NCBI GenBank assembly: GCA_905215695.1
Contig: CAJMQN010000007.1
Coordinates: 62,001 to 126,000 of the forward strand
Length of the DNA stretch: 64,000 bases
Origin: an uncultured bacterium
GTDB lineage: Bacteria; Bacillota; Clostridia; Christensenellales; HGM11417
Reading direction: 5' to 3'
Made by a program: the position numbers and the translations under genes. Below are positions 24,434 to 32,877 of the stretch, piece after piece; position 1 is the first letter of the stretch; the number at the start of each line of letters is the position of its first letter. A model generated the notes under the pieces. That model ran no database searches and had not been told where the DNA came from. It saw only the letters and a list, made by a program, of their open reading frames with translations.

Positions 24434-25387
24434 ATGATGGAAATCGAAAGACCGAAGATTACGGTCGAGGAGAGCGAGGACAAGAGATACGCAAAGCTGA
24501 CGGTGGAACCTCTGGAGCGCGGCTTCGGAATCACCTTGGGCAATGCGCTCCGGAGAATCCTTCTCTCTTCTCTGCCCGGCGTCGCGCCGGTCGGAATCCG
24601 TATCGAAGGCGTCAAGCATGAGTTCACGACGGTTCCGGGCGTCAAGGAAGACGTAACGGAAATCGTACTGAACGTCAAGTCGCTGGCGGTCAAATGTCTG
24701 AGCCAGGACAAGGCGTTCCGTAAGACTCTTACCATCAACAAGGTGGGCCCTTGCAGCGTCGTCGCGGGCGATCTGTCCAGCGACGCGGAATTGGAAATCC
24801 TGAACCCCGATCTGCACATTGCGACGCTGGACGACGGCGCGGTGCTGAACATGGAAATCACCTTCGGAAGAGGGAGAGGTTACAAGAGCGCGGACTTCAA
24901 CAAGAGCGACAAGAACCCTCTCGACTTCATTGCGATGGATTCGATCTTCACCGCCGTCAAGAAGGTGAGCTACACCGTGGAGAACACGCGTGTCGGACAG
25001 AGCATCGACTATGACCGCCTGATTCTCGAGGTGACGACAAACGGCGCATTCACGGGCAGCGAAATCGTGAGCTTGGCGGCAAAGATTCTCGAGGACCACG
25101 TAAAACTGTTCGTCGAGCTCTCCGAAACCATGAGCGGAGTAGATATTCTCGTCACGCCCGAGGGTCCCTCGGAGTCCAAGATTTTAGAGATGAACATCGA
25201 GGACATGGATCTGTCGGTGCGTTCGTACAACTGTCTCAAGCGCGCGGGAATCCACACGGTGGAGGACCTGACCAAGAAGACGGAGGACGACATGCTCAAA
25301 GTGCGCAATCTGGGCAGGAAGTCGCTTGACGAGGTCATTCAGAAGATCCACAGCTACGGTTTGAGTTTATTAAATAAGGATGAGTAA
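24434..25387 (+). CDS. rpoA: RNA polymerase alpha subunit
   Basis: 317 residues. The N-terminal domain includes TLGNALRRILLSSLPGVAPV (20 residues), GIRIEGVKHEFTTVPGVKED (20 residues) and the dimer core; the alpha-CTD (about 250-317) has LKRAGIHTVEDLTKKTEDD and LRNLGRKS-type VRNLGRKSLDEVIQKIH, which binds UP elements and activators. ATG 24434 or the adjacent ATG 24437 may be used; AAGGAGGG favours the first. Confidence 0.98.
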   Translation: MMEIERPKITVEESEDKRYAKLTVEPLERGFGITLGNALRRILLSSLPGVAPVGIRIEGVKHEFTTVPGVKEDVTEIVLNVKSLAVKCLSQDKAFRKTLTINKVGPCSVVAGDLSSDAELEILNPDLHIATLDDGAVLNMEITFGRGRGYKSADFNKSDKNPLDFIAMDSIFTAVKKVSYTVENTRVGQSIDYDRLILEVTTNGAFTGSEIVSLAAKILEDHVKLFVELSETMSGVDILVTPEGPSESKILEMNIEDMDLSVRSYNCLKRAGIHTVEDLTKKTEDDMLKVRNLGRKSLDEVIQKIHSYGLSLLNKDE

Positions 25388-25399
25388 GGAGAACATACC

Positions 25400-25918
25400 A
25401 TGCAGTACAGAAAGTTAGGAAAAAGCACGGACCACAGAACGGCCATGCTGAAAAACCAGGTATCGAGTCTTCTTTGGAACGGTAGGATAGAGACGACGGC
25501 GGAAAAGGCGAAGGAAGTCAGACGGCTTGCCGAGAAACTTGTGACGCTTGCGGTAAACACCTATGAGGACACCGTGAAGGTGACCAAGACCGTCAAGGAC
25601 ACCTCGGGCAAAGAGCCGAAGAGGGTAGCCCAGGAGTTTGTGAACGACGGACCGAGGAAGCTCTGCGCGAGAAGAAAGATTATGGCAAACACCTACGATC
25701 TGCAGGAGATCAAGGGTGCGAAGGAATCGAAGGCGGCATACAAGGAGCGCACGAAGGACATTCGTCACCCGTTGGTGGAGAAGATTTTCAACGAATACGC
25801 GCCCAAATACGCCCAGAGAAAGGAAGACAAGGGCTGCGGCGGCGGATACACCCGCATCGTCAAGCTCGGGTTCCGCAAGGGCGACAACGCCGAAATGGCG
25901 ATTATCGAAATGGTGTAA
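25400..25918 (+). CDS. rplQ: 50S ribosomal protein L17 with clostridial insert
   Basis: 172 residues against about 120 in most bacteria. N-terminal MQYRKLGKSTDHRTAMLKN and C-terminal YTRIVKLGFRKGDNAEMAI are standard; the insert after LVTLAVNTYEDTVKV and a second around KESKAAYKERTKDIRHPLVE account for the length. This longer form is familiar in Clostridia and supports the assignment of the organism. Last gene of the cluster. Confidence 0.97.
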   Translation: MQYRKLGKSTDHRTAMLKNQVSSLLWNGRIETTAEKAKEVRRLAEKLVTLAVNTYEDTVKVTKTVKDTSGKEPKRVAQEFVNDGPRKLCARRKIMANTYDLQEIKGAKESKAAYKERTKDIRHPLVEKIFNEYAPKYAQRKEDKGCGGGYTRIVKLGFRKGDNAEMAIIEMV

Positions 25919-25927
25919 AAAGCAAAG

Positions 25928-25960
25928 ACCGCGGAAGAAAATCCGCGGTTTTTTCTTTTC
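25928..25960 (+). terminator. Terminator of the ribosomal super-operon
   Basis: ACCGCGGA (25928-25935), loop AGAAAA, TCCGCGGT (25942-25949), then TTTTTCTTTT. From 25961 to 26135 only spacer sequence with a weak CGCAAAAC/GTTTTGCG inverted repeat (around 26070-26098) is seen. Confidence 0.93.
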
Positions 25961-26135
25961 CCGAAACGCAGAAATCAACCTTTTTCCGCGCGGATTCTCG
26001 GAATCGGTCGAACCATTTTAAAAAATCGCTTGGCATTCAATGGGATTCCAACCTTCGGAGGGATTTTTGCGCAAAACCGCAACCAAAAGTTTTGCGTTTT
26101 GGATAAAATCGCTTTTTCAACGTGTCGGGTTTTGG

Positions 26136-26165
26136 TTGACCCGCCCCGCGGATTGGGATTATAAT
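26136..26165 (+). promoter_or_regulatory. Promoter of the M29 aminopeptidase gene
   Basis: TTGACC (26136-26141), 18-bp spacer, TATAAT (26160-26165). Confidence 0.75.
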
Positions 26166-26209
26166 AGTAGCGAAAAGGGAAAAATTCTCAAAAAAAGAAG
26201 GAGAAAAAC

Positions 26210-27325
26210 ATGCTTGACATCAGAAACAAAAAGCTTGCGGAGCTGCTCGTGAACTATTCGGTGCACGTCGCGCCCGGCGAAAAGGTGCTCATCGAGGCGA
26301 CGGGCGTGGACTACGAGCTTGTCTGCGAGTGTATCAAAGCGGTCTATGCCGCCAAGGGATATCCGTTTGTGGACTATCATGACGCGCGAATTCAGCGCGA
26401 GCTCCTGATGGGAACGGACGAAACGCACGCGGGGCTTTGGGCAAACTATGACAAGTACCGCATGGAGGATATGGACTGCTACATCGGGATACGGGGCGGC
26501 AACAATTCCTACGAGACCTCGGACGTACCCTCCGAGCGCATGAAGGTGTACAATACGGACTATTCGCACCCCGTGCACCACGAAATCCGCGTGGCAAAGA
26601 CCAAGTGGGTGATTCTGCGATACCCGACGAGCGCGTTCGCACAGCTTGCGGGCATGAGCACGGAAAAATTCGAGAACTTTTATTACGACGTCTGCACGTT
26701 AGACTATTCGAGGATGGACCGCGCGATGGACAGTCTCGTCAAGGTCATGGACCGGACGGACCGCGTGCGGATCGTCGGACCGGGGACGGACCTGCGCTTT
26801 TCAATCAAGGGTATCCCCGCGATCAAATGCGCGGGCAACATGAACATTCCGGACGGAGAGGTCTATACCGCGCCGGTGCGGGATTCGGTAAACGGCGTCA
26901 TCACCTACAACGCGCCCTCTATCAACAGCGGAATCAAGTTTGAAAACGTCAAACTGACCTTCAAGGACGGAAAAATCGTGGAGGCGACTTCGAACTTTAC
27001 CCAAAAGTGCAACGAAATCTTCGACACGGACGAAGGCGCGCGGTACGTGGGAGAATTCGCGCTTGGCGTCAATCCCTTCGTGACCGAGGCAATGGGTGAC
27101 ATTCTGTTCGACGAAAAGATTTCGGGTTCGATTCACTTCACGCCCGGCGCCTGCTACGACAACGCGCACAACGGCAACGTGTCCGCGGTGCATTGGGATC
27201 TCGTGCTGATTCAGACGGCGGCGCACGGTGGCGGCGAAATTTGGTTTGACGATACGCTGATCCGCAAGGACGGACTGTTTGTTCCCGAGGAGCTGCACTG
27301 TCTGAATCCCGAAAATCTGAAGTGA
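26210..27325 (+). CDS. Aminopeptidase, M29 family
   Basis: 371 residues, ATG after AAGGAGAAAAAC. It has the M29 layout: N-terminal EKVLIEATGVDYELVCECI domain, then the metal-site region with GPGTDLRFSIKG, IKCAGNMNIPDGEVYTAPV (19 residues), YVGEFALGVNP, HFTPGACYDNAHNGN and SAVHWDLVLIQ. The Glu, His and Asp ligands of the two-metal centre are in these blocks. These cytosolic, broad-specificity enzymes release N-terminal residues from peptides. It is a monocistronic unit with its own promoter. M29 is firm; the exact specificity cannot be read from sequence. Confidence 0.92.
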   Translation: MLDIRNKKLAELLVNYSVHVAPGEKVLIEATGVDYELVCECIKAVYAAKGYPFVDYHDARIQRELLMGTDETHAGLWANYDKYRMEDMDCYIGIRGGNNSYETSDVPSERMKVYNTDYSHPVHHEIRVAKTKWVILRYPTSAFAQLAGMSTEKFENFYYDVCTLDYSRMDRAMDSLVKVMDRTDRVRIVGPGTDLRFSIKGIPAIKCAGNMNIPDGEVYTAPVRDSVNGVITYNAPSINSGIKFENVKLTFKDGKIVEATSNFTQKCNEIFDTDEGARYVGEFALGVNPFVTEAMGDILFDEKISGSIHFTPGACYDNAHNGNVSAVHWDLVLIQTAAHGGGEIWFDDTLIRKDGLFVPEELHCLNPENLK

Positions 27326-27373
27326 CGGGTTCGTCAAACATTTCACAAAAACGCGGGAAGGCTTGTCATTTGC

Positions 27374-28458
<1,085 letters not shown>

Positions 28459-28473
28459 TTTTTAGTTGAAATC

Positions 28474-28500
28474 TCTCTGTCCGCAAAATGCGGACAGAGA
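28474..28500 (+). terminator. Perfect hairpin between gapA and tRNA-Arg
   Basis: TCTCTGTCCGCA (28474-28485), AAA loop, TGCGGACAGAGA (28489-28500), 12 bp without mismatch and ending 3 nt before the tRNA. There is no U-tract, so it may act as a processing site separating gapA mRNA from the tRNA, or as a weak terminator. Confidence 0.6.
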
Positions 28501-28503
28501 TAA

Positions 28504-28578
28504 GCACCCGTATTTCAGCGGATAGAATGCAGGACTCCGACTCCTGCGACGTGAGTTCGATTCTCGCCGGGTGTACCA
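28504..28578 (+). tRNA. tRNA-Arg (anticodon CCG)
   Basis: Acceptor GCACCCG/CGGGTGT, anticodon stem CAGGA/TCCTG with loop CTCCGAC (anticodon CCG, reads CGG), T-arm GTGAG-TTCGATT-CTCGC, encoded CCA. The first acceptor pair is G-U and the D-stem has one T-T mismatch (TTTC/GAAT), slightly unusual but compatible with function. No separate promoter is seen; it may be co-transcribed with gapA. Confidence 0.9.
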
Positions 28579-28582
28579 AACG

Positions 28583-28622
28583 AAACCCCAGCCGAACATT
28601 CTTTGTTCGGCTGGGGTTTTTT
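28583..28622 (+). terminator. Terminator after tRNA-Arg(CCG)
   Basis: AAACCCCAGCCGAACA (28583-28598) pairs with TGTTCGGCTGGGGTTT (28604-28619), then more T residues: a very stable 16-bp stem. Confidence 0.92.
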
Positions 28623-28630
28623 GCAAAAAG

Positions 28631-28662
28631 AAAGGGCACAGCAATTTTGCTGTGCCCTTTTT
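28631..28662. terminator. Bidirectional terminator between tRNA and PRC-barrel gene
   Basis: AAAGGGCACAGCA (28631-28643), loop ATTT, TGCTGTGCCCTTT (28648-28660) with T-tracts on both strands. It serves the minus-strand gene ending at 28665 and backs up the tRNA terminator. Confidence 0.88.
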
Positions 28663-28664
28663 GT

Positions 28665-29318
28665 CTATCCTTGTCTTGAATTTTTTGCAAGAAGGAGCAA
28701 TTTTCCGTATTCCCGACAGATTTGCAGGGTGTGCAGGGAGACAACGGAGTTCTTTCGTACAATCTTTTCGCCGCGCTGATTGAAAATATCCGCGGCAACC
28801 TTGCGCCCGATGAGATAGGAGAATGTCGAGGAGACCTTTTCAACGTCCGATACCGCGGGCGGGGGAGTTGTCTTTCTCTTTGCGGCGGCGAGTCTGCGCC
28901 GCTCCTTTTTGAGCGTATCTTCGTCCGGACAGACCACAACGGCATTTTCGCCCGCAGAGAGCATGAGATTGCGGGGCACTTCGGCGCCTCCCGCGACAAA
29001 ATGCGTGAGCACAAGTTTTTCATCAAAGACAAGGTCGGTAATCGGTCCCGCCAGAGAACCGTCCGACCCGAAGAGGTCGAGATAGAGCGGGCTCATTGCC
29101 GCGCCCGCGGGAAGTTCGGCGGAGACGGCATCGGCGGACTTTACAAGCACCGCGCTTTCGCCCACCTGCGCGTCCTTTGCCAACACCCAACCGTCGCCGG
29201 TATCCAACGCAAGGAGGCGGGTCTTGTCCTCGTTCAAGAGGCAGCCGCGAACTTTTCCGACAACGCTTCCCTCCGAGAGGGAAAGGAGTGGTTTATCCAA
29301 AATTTCAGAGAACTTCAT
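28665..29318 (-). CDS. PRC-barrel domain protein
   Basis: 217 residues; ATG at 29318 is used because GGAGGAA lies between it and the upstream GTG. Two PRC-barrel-like beta modules are visible: residues 1-60 (MKFSEILDKPLLSLSEGSV, GKVRGCLLNEDKTRLLALD) and about 85-120 (SLAGPITDLVFDEKLVLTH), with a helical, basic C-terminal region (LKKERRRLAAAKRKTTPPP, then SSTFSYLIGRKVAADIFNQ and a repeated PRC-like strand set). PRC barrels bind RNA or small ligands; in Firmicutes such proteins are often sporulation-associated (YlmC/YrrD-like). No further function can be inferred. Isolated gene on the minus strand. Confidence 0.75.
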   Translation of the reverse strand: MKFSEILDKPLLSLSEGSVVGKVRGCLLNEDKTRLLALDTGDGWVLAKDAQVGESAVLVKSADAVSAELPAGAAMSPLYLDLFGSDGSLAGPITDLVFDEKLVLTHFVAGGAEVPRNLMLSAGENAVVVCPDEDTLKKERRRLAAAKRKTTPPPAVSDVEKVSSTFSYLIGRKVAADIFNQRGEKIVRKNSVVSLHTLQICREYGKLLLLAKNSRQG

Positions 29319-29398
29319 GGTTTCCTCCACAAATCGACAATCGCTTTACTATACTACTATGCGCCGCCCGGAAAATTTAGAACTGCCCGCAAAATCCT

Positions 29399-29428
29399 TT
29401 GCGCGGAAAGGGCGGAGAATGCTATAAT
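29399..29428 (+). promoter_or_regulatory. Promoter of the exonuclease-PHP-permease operon
   Basis: TTGCGC (29399-29404), 18-bp spacer, perfect TATAAT (29423-29428). The transcript would start near 29436 and reads through three overlapping genes. Confidence 0.65.
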
Positions 29429-29456
29429 ATCTAATAGATAAAAAGGAAGTTGTGCC

Positions 29457-30065
29457 ATGTTGAGCGACGGAAAAACTCGAAAGACCGTGTATTTGGATAC
29501 CGAGACAACCTCTGACTTGCCGGGCACGGCGGGCAGAATCTGTCAGCTCGCCTATCTCGTCGAGGACGGGGGATTGCGGTTTCAAAATTTTTATTTCTCC
29601 ACATGCCCGCTCTCCGAACTCTCCGCCAAGGTGGTCGGACTGACGGACGCGGAAATTCAGAGCCGCGCTGCGGGCAGGACTTTTTCGGATTGCGCGGCGG
29701 AGATTGCGGAAGATTTTGCGGGCGCACTGCTTGTCGCGCACAACTTTCGTTTCGACTATTGGTTTTTGCAGTACGAATTTTCGGCGTGCGGCGTGCCCTT
29801 CCGTTACCGGGAGGAACTCTGCACCGCAAAGACTTTCCGAAAGGCGCTCGGGATTCCTCGGGAGAGGGGCGGAATCCGCAGACCCAAACTCTGCGAAATC
29901 TGCGTTTTTCTGGGAATCCGCGAGGAGGAAATCCGCGCGGTTGCGCAAGAGTTCGGCGAGCCGCCCGTCGGGGGTTGGCACGACGCACGTTTTGACGCGG
30001 CGGCGGCGTATCTTGTTACGAGGCGGGGGAAGACGATGGGAATATTGCCGGGGAGGCTGTCATGA
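29457..30065 (+). CDS. DnaQ-like 3'-5' exonuclease domain protein
   Basis: 202 residues. DEDDh motifs are in place: YLDTETTSDLPG (Asp14, Glu16), LLVAHNFRFDYWFLQYEF (Asp at motif II) and GGWHDARFDAAAAYLV (His and Asp of motif III). Stand-alone domains of this kind act as proofreading-like or repair exonucleases, or as RNA-trimming enzymes. The C-terminus overlaps the next gene by four bases (ATGA). No polymerase domain is attached. The exonuclease fold is well supported; the substrate is not known. Confidence 0.85.
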   Translation: MLSDGKTRKTVYLDTETTSDLPGTAGRICQLAYLVEDGGLRFQNFYFSTCPLSELSAKVVGLTDAEIQSRAAGRTFSDCAAEIAEDFAGALLVAHNFRFDYWFLQYEFSACGVPFRYREELCTAKTFRKALGIPRERGGIRRPKLCEICVFLGIREEEIRAVAQEFGEPPVGGWHDARFDAAAAYLVTRRGKTMGILPGRLS

Positions 30066-30421
30066 AAAAAGTTGCGACGCATGTCCATACTGCGCCCCTG
30101 TCGGGGTGCGCGCAGGTGCCCGCGGAAGAGATTCCCGCGCTCTACAAGGCAAAGGGGTATTCGGCGATCGTTGTCACCAATCACTACATGAAGTATGTTT
30201 TTGAGCAGTATTACGGAATTTCGGGAGAACGGCAACAGCTCGAGCATTTTTTGAGCGGCTACCGCGCGGCAAAACACGCTGCGGAAGGTCTCGGCATCTC
30301 GGTCTGGCTGGGCGCGGAGTGCAATCCCGACCGCTACAACCGCCCCGGGCACACCTATCCCGTGCGCGACTTTGTTGCGGCGCTCCGCGCGGGCAGGACG
30401 AAGGCGGTTTCGCTGGTATGA
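30062..30421 (+). CDS. PHP-domain phosphoesterase-like protein, internally shortened
   Basis: 119 residues. The N-terminal metal-binding HVHTAPLSGCA (HxH motif) and VVTNHYMKYVFEQYYG, then WLGAEC (Glu), match a PHP phosphoesterase. Intact relatives have about 220-250 residues with further His/Asp ligands (HPFR-type and SDxH-type). Here GAEC is followed directly by NPDRYNRPGHTYPVRDFVAA, which looks like the C-terminal tail after an SDxH motif, so roughly 100 residues of the middle appear to be missing without loss of frame. It is probably inactive or a remnant. Overlaps both neighbours by ATGA. Confidence 0.6.
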   Translation: MKKVATHVHTAPLSGCAQVPAEEIPALYKAKGYSAIVVTNHYMKYVFEQYYGISGERQQLEHFLSGYRAAKHAAEGLGISVWLGAECNPDRYNRPGHTYPVRDFVAALRAGRTKAVSLV

Positions 30422-31359
30422 ATATCGGTTTTTTGGACGTGCTCATCAACGTCGCGGTGCTCCTCGCGCTCGCAGTGCCCGGGTTTATCTGCCGCAAGGC
30501 AAAGCTCTTCGGTGAGGGGAGCGTGGGCACGATGTCCGTCATTCTCATGTACGTGTGCGCGCCCTTTCTCACGATTACGAGCTTTCAGGGGACGCCCTAT
30601 TCCCGCGAAATCCTCTTTAACATGCTCTGGACGGTGCTCTTTTCCTTCGTGATACAGGTTCTCGTTTATTTTATCATGCTTCTCGTCTTTCGGCGGAGCG
30701 AGCGTCCGCGCGCGGAGAAGGGGGTCTATACCTACGCCTGCACCTTCTGCAACTGCGGCTATATGGGGATTCCGCTCCTCGTCCTTCTCGGGCTGTCCGA
30801 GGCGGTCATCTATGCCGCCGTCTTTATTGCGGTGTTCAATATTCTGTCCTGGACGCTGGGCGTATTTGCAATCAGCGGAAAACGCGAATATATCTCCCTC
30901 AAGAAAGCGATTCTCAATCCGCCCACCGTCGCGCTCGCCGTGGCGATTCCGCTCTTCTGTCTCGGAATCCGCATTGCGGACTTTTCCGCGCCCCTGTACA
31001 GCGGCATCGAAATGCTCGGCAACATGACGACCCCCGTCGCGATGATTATGCTCGGCGTGCGCCTTGCGGAGATGTCTCCCCGCGAGATTCTCGGCGATAA
31101 AAACAGCTATCTCTTCTCCGCGGTGCGGCTCGTGGTTGCGCCCCTTCTGATGTTTGCGATTCTCCTCTTTCTGCCCTTGAGTCCTACGCTCAAGACCGCG
31201 CTCTTTCTGATTGCGGCAATGCCCTCGGCGTCCGCGTCGGTGGCGTTTGCGGAAAAGTTCGGCGGGGATACCTTCATCGCGGCGAAAATGCTGCTCGTGA
31301 CCTCGGTGCTTTCGGTCCTGACAATTCCCCTGCTCTCCCTGCTCCTGCAATTCTTTTAA
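30418..31359 (+). CDS. AEC-family permease (auxin efflux carrier-like)
   Basis: 313 residues from ATG 30418, overlapping the previous stop (ATGA). About ten membrane segments in two halves; AEC features include VPGFICRKAKLFGEGSVGTM (20 residues) after TM1, CTFCNCGYMGIPLL in the first broken helix, and NMTTPVAMIMLGVRLAEM in the second. Members export small carboxylates such as malate or malonate, or amino-acid derived acids; the substrate here is not evident. Third gene of the operon. Confidence 0.85.
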   Translation: MNIGFLDVLINVAVLLALAVPGFICRKAKLFGEGSVGTMSVILMYVCAPFLTITSFQGTPYSREILFNMLWTVLFSFVIQVLVYFIMLLVFRRSERPRAEKGVYTYACTFCNCGYMGIPLLVLLGLSEAVIYAAVFIAVFNILSWTLGVFAISGKREYISLKKAILNPPTVALAVAIPLFCLGIRIADFSAPLYSGIEMLGNMTTPVAMIMLGVRLAEMSPREILGDKNSYLFSAVRLVVAPLLMFAILLFLPLSPTLKTALFLIAAMPSASASVAFAEKFGGDTFIAAKMLLVTSVLSVLTIPLLSLLLQFF

Positions 31360-31364
31360 AGAAC

Positions 31365-31393
31365 TTGTCAAGCGTTTGAAACCGTGTTATAAT
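31365..31393 (+). promoter_or_regulatory. Promoter of the SPFH/zinc-ribbon gene
   Basis: TTGTCA (31365-31370), 17-bp spacer, perfect TATAAT (31388-31393). Confidence 0.8.
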
Positions 31394-31438
31394 AGTTTAT
31401 ATATGTGCGTACACTGAATTTTAGGGAGAAACAGTAAT

Positions 31439-32578
31439 ATGGCTTTTAATTTTATCAAATCACAGCTTCTGAAGGTCATCGAATACAAGGATGATTCGCA
31501 GAATCAGCTTGTCTATCGTTTCCCGATGGAAGGGCGGGAGATCATGAATGGTTCCGCGCTGACGGTGCGCGAGAGTCAGGTTGCGATCTTCGTGCACAAG
31601 GGACAGATTGCGGATATTTTCGAACCCGGCTATTATAAGCTCAAGACCGAAAACCTGCCCGTTCTGACTAAACTGCTCTCCTGGAAGTACGGATTCAACT
31701 CCCCCTTCAAGGCGGAGTGCTATTTCGTCAACACCAAGCAATTCACCGACCAAAAGTGGGGGACGATCAACCCCATTATGATGCGGGACGCCGATTTCGG
31801 TATGGTCCGCATCCGCGGGTTCGGCAAATATTCCTTCCGCGTGGACGACCCCGAAGTCTTTTTGAAGGAGCTGTTCGGCACGAACTCCACCTTCAAGACC
31901 GAGGACATCAACGAGTACCTGCGTTCGATGGTCATTCAGGGGATTACGGACGCGATTGCGGAGAGCAAGATTGCGGCGCTGGACCTTGCGGCACAGTACC
32001 GCGAGCTTTCGCAGTTCGTCACCAAGGAGATGAACAAGGACTTCAATAAGATCGGTCTCATGCTCACGAACGTGGTCATCGAGAACATCTCCCTGCCCGA
32101 GGAAGTCGAAAAGAACATGGATACCCGTACCTCGATGGGGGTCATGGGGGACAAAATGGGAGAGTTTATGCAGTTCCAAGCGGCGCACGCCATGCGGGAC
32201 GCGGCGCAGAACGAGGGCGGCGGTCTCGCGGGAGCGGGGGTCGGACTCGGCGCAGGACTCGGAATCGGCAACGTCTTTACGCAGGCGATGCAGGGCATGA
32301 CCCAACCGCAGACGCCCGCGGCGGCGCCCGCCGCAAATACAGTTCCCTGTCCCAAGTGCGGCGCGCAGGTGCGGGAGGGCGCGAAATTCTGCCCCGAATG
32401 CGGCGGAAAGATGGTGCAGACGCAGAAGTGCCCCAAGTGCGGCACCGAGTGCAAGGCGACGGCGAAGTTCTGCCCCGAGTGCGGGGAAAAGCTCGCGGCT
32501 GTCAAGAAGTGCCCGCAGTGCGGACATGACTGCAAGCCGAGCGCGAAATTCTGTCCCGAGTGCGGAGAGAAATTCTGA
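31439..32578 (+). CDS. SPFH-domain protein with three C-terminal zinc ribbons
   Basis: 379 residues. Residues 1-215 form an SPFH/virion-core-like domain (ALTVRESQVAIFVHKGQIAD, then FEPGYYKLKTENLPVLTKL and RIRGFGKYSFRVDDPEVFL), followed by a helix pair, a Gly-rich linker (GGGLAGAGVGLGAGLGIGN) and three consecutive zinc ribbons of the form CPKCG-x14-CPEC, near residues 302, 330 and 357. Related YdjI-type proteins assemble at membranes under envelope stress or bind to a partner kinase. No membrane segment is obvious. The ribbons probably mediate protein or nucleic-acid contact. Confidence 0.82.
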   Translation: MAFNFIKSQLLKVIEYKDDSQNQLVYRFPMEGREIMNGSALTVRESQVAIFVHKGQIADIFEPGYYKLKTENLPVLTKLLSWKYGFNSPFKAECYFVNTKQFTDQKWGTINPIMMRDADFGMVRIRGFGKYSFRVDDPEVFLKELFGTNSTFKTEDINEYLRSMVIQGITDAIAESKIAALDLAAQYRELSQFVTKEMNKDFNKIGLMLTNVVIENISLPEEVEKNMDTRTSMGVMGDKMGEFMQFQAAHAMRDAAQNEGGGLAGAGVGLGAGLGIGNVFTQAMQGMTQPQTPAAAPAANTVPCPKCGAQVREGAKFCPECGGKMVQTQKCPKCGTECKATAKFCPECGEKLAAVKKCPQCGHDCKPSAKFCPECGEKF

Positions 32579-32618
32579 TTTTTTGCAAATAATAGAGAGA
32601 AAGGAGATAAAAAAACAA

Positions 32619-32813
32619 ATGGAAATTCATGCGGATATGACGATTATGGAAGTGTTGCAGGCAAAGCCCGGCGCGGCACAGGTGTTTCAGGAGATGGGCA
32701 TGCACTGTCTCGGCTGCGCAATGGCGCGGGGCGAGACGGTGGGCGAAGCCGCCGAAGTGCACGGTCACGACGTAAACGAAATCATTTCCAAGATCAACGC
32801 GATCGAGGAATAA
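32619..32813 (+). CDS. DUF1858-type small redox protein
   Basis: 64 residues from ATG 32619 (AAAGGAGATAA upstream). Motif MGMHCLGCAMARGETV carries the CxxC typical of this family of hybrid-cluster- and sulfur-related small proteins, preceded by MTIMEVLQAKPGAAQVFQE. It lies 40 nt after the SPFH gene and may be co-transcribed. The CxxC could bind metal, a cluster, or a persulfide. Family fairly sure, function not established. Confidence 0.85.
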   Translation: MEIHADMTIMEVLQAKPGAAQVFQEMGMHCLGCAMARGETVGEAAEVHGHDVNEIISKINAIEE

Positions 32814-32826
32814 CGTTTCAAGACGG

Positions 32827-32856
32827 ATACCCGGAAGTCTGCCGGGTATTCGCCTT
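32827..32856 (+). terminator. Terminator after the DUF1858 gene
   Basis: ATACCCGG (32827-32834) pairs with CCGGGTAT (32842-32849), followed by TCGCCTTTTC. The U-tract is short, so partial readthrough into the next gene is possible. Confidence 0.7.
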
Positions 32857-32877
32857 TTCGATTTAGGGAAAGAAAGA

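Noticed and set aside
28474..28500. Hairpin before tRNA-Arg(CCG) as a standard intrinsic terminator of gapA
   Set aside because: It lacks a T-tract; it is listed with reduced confidence and may be a processing element.
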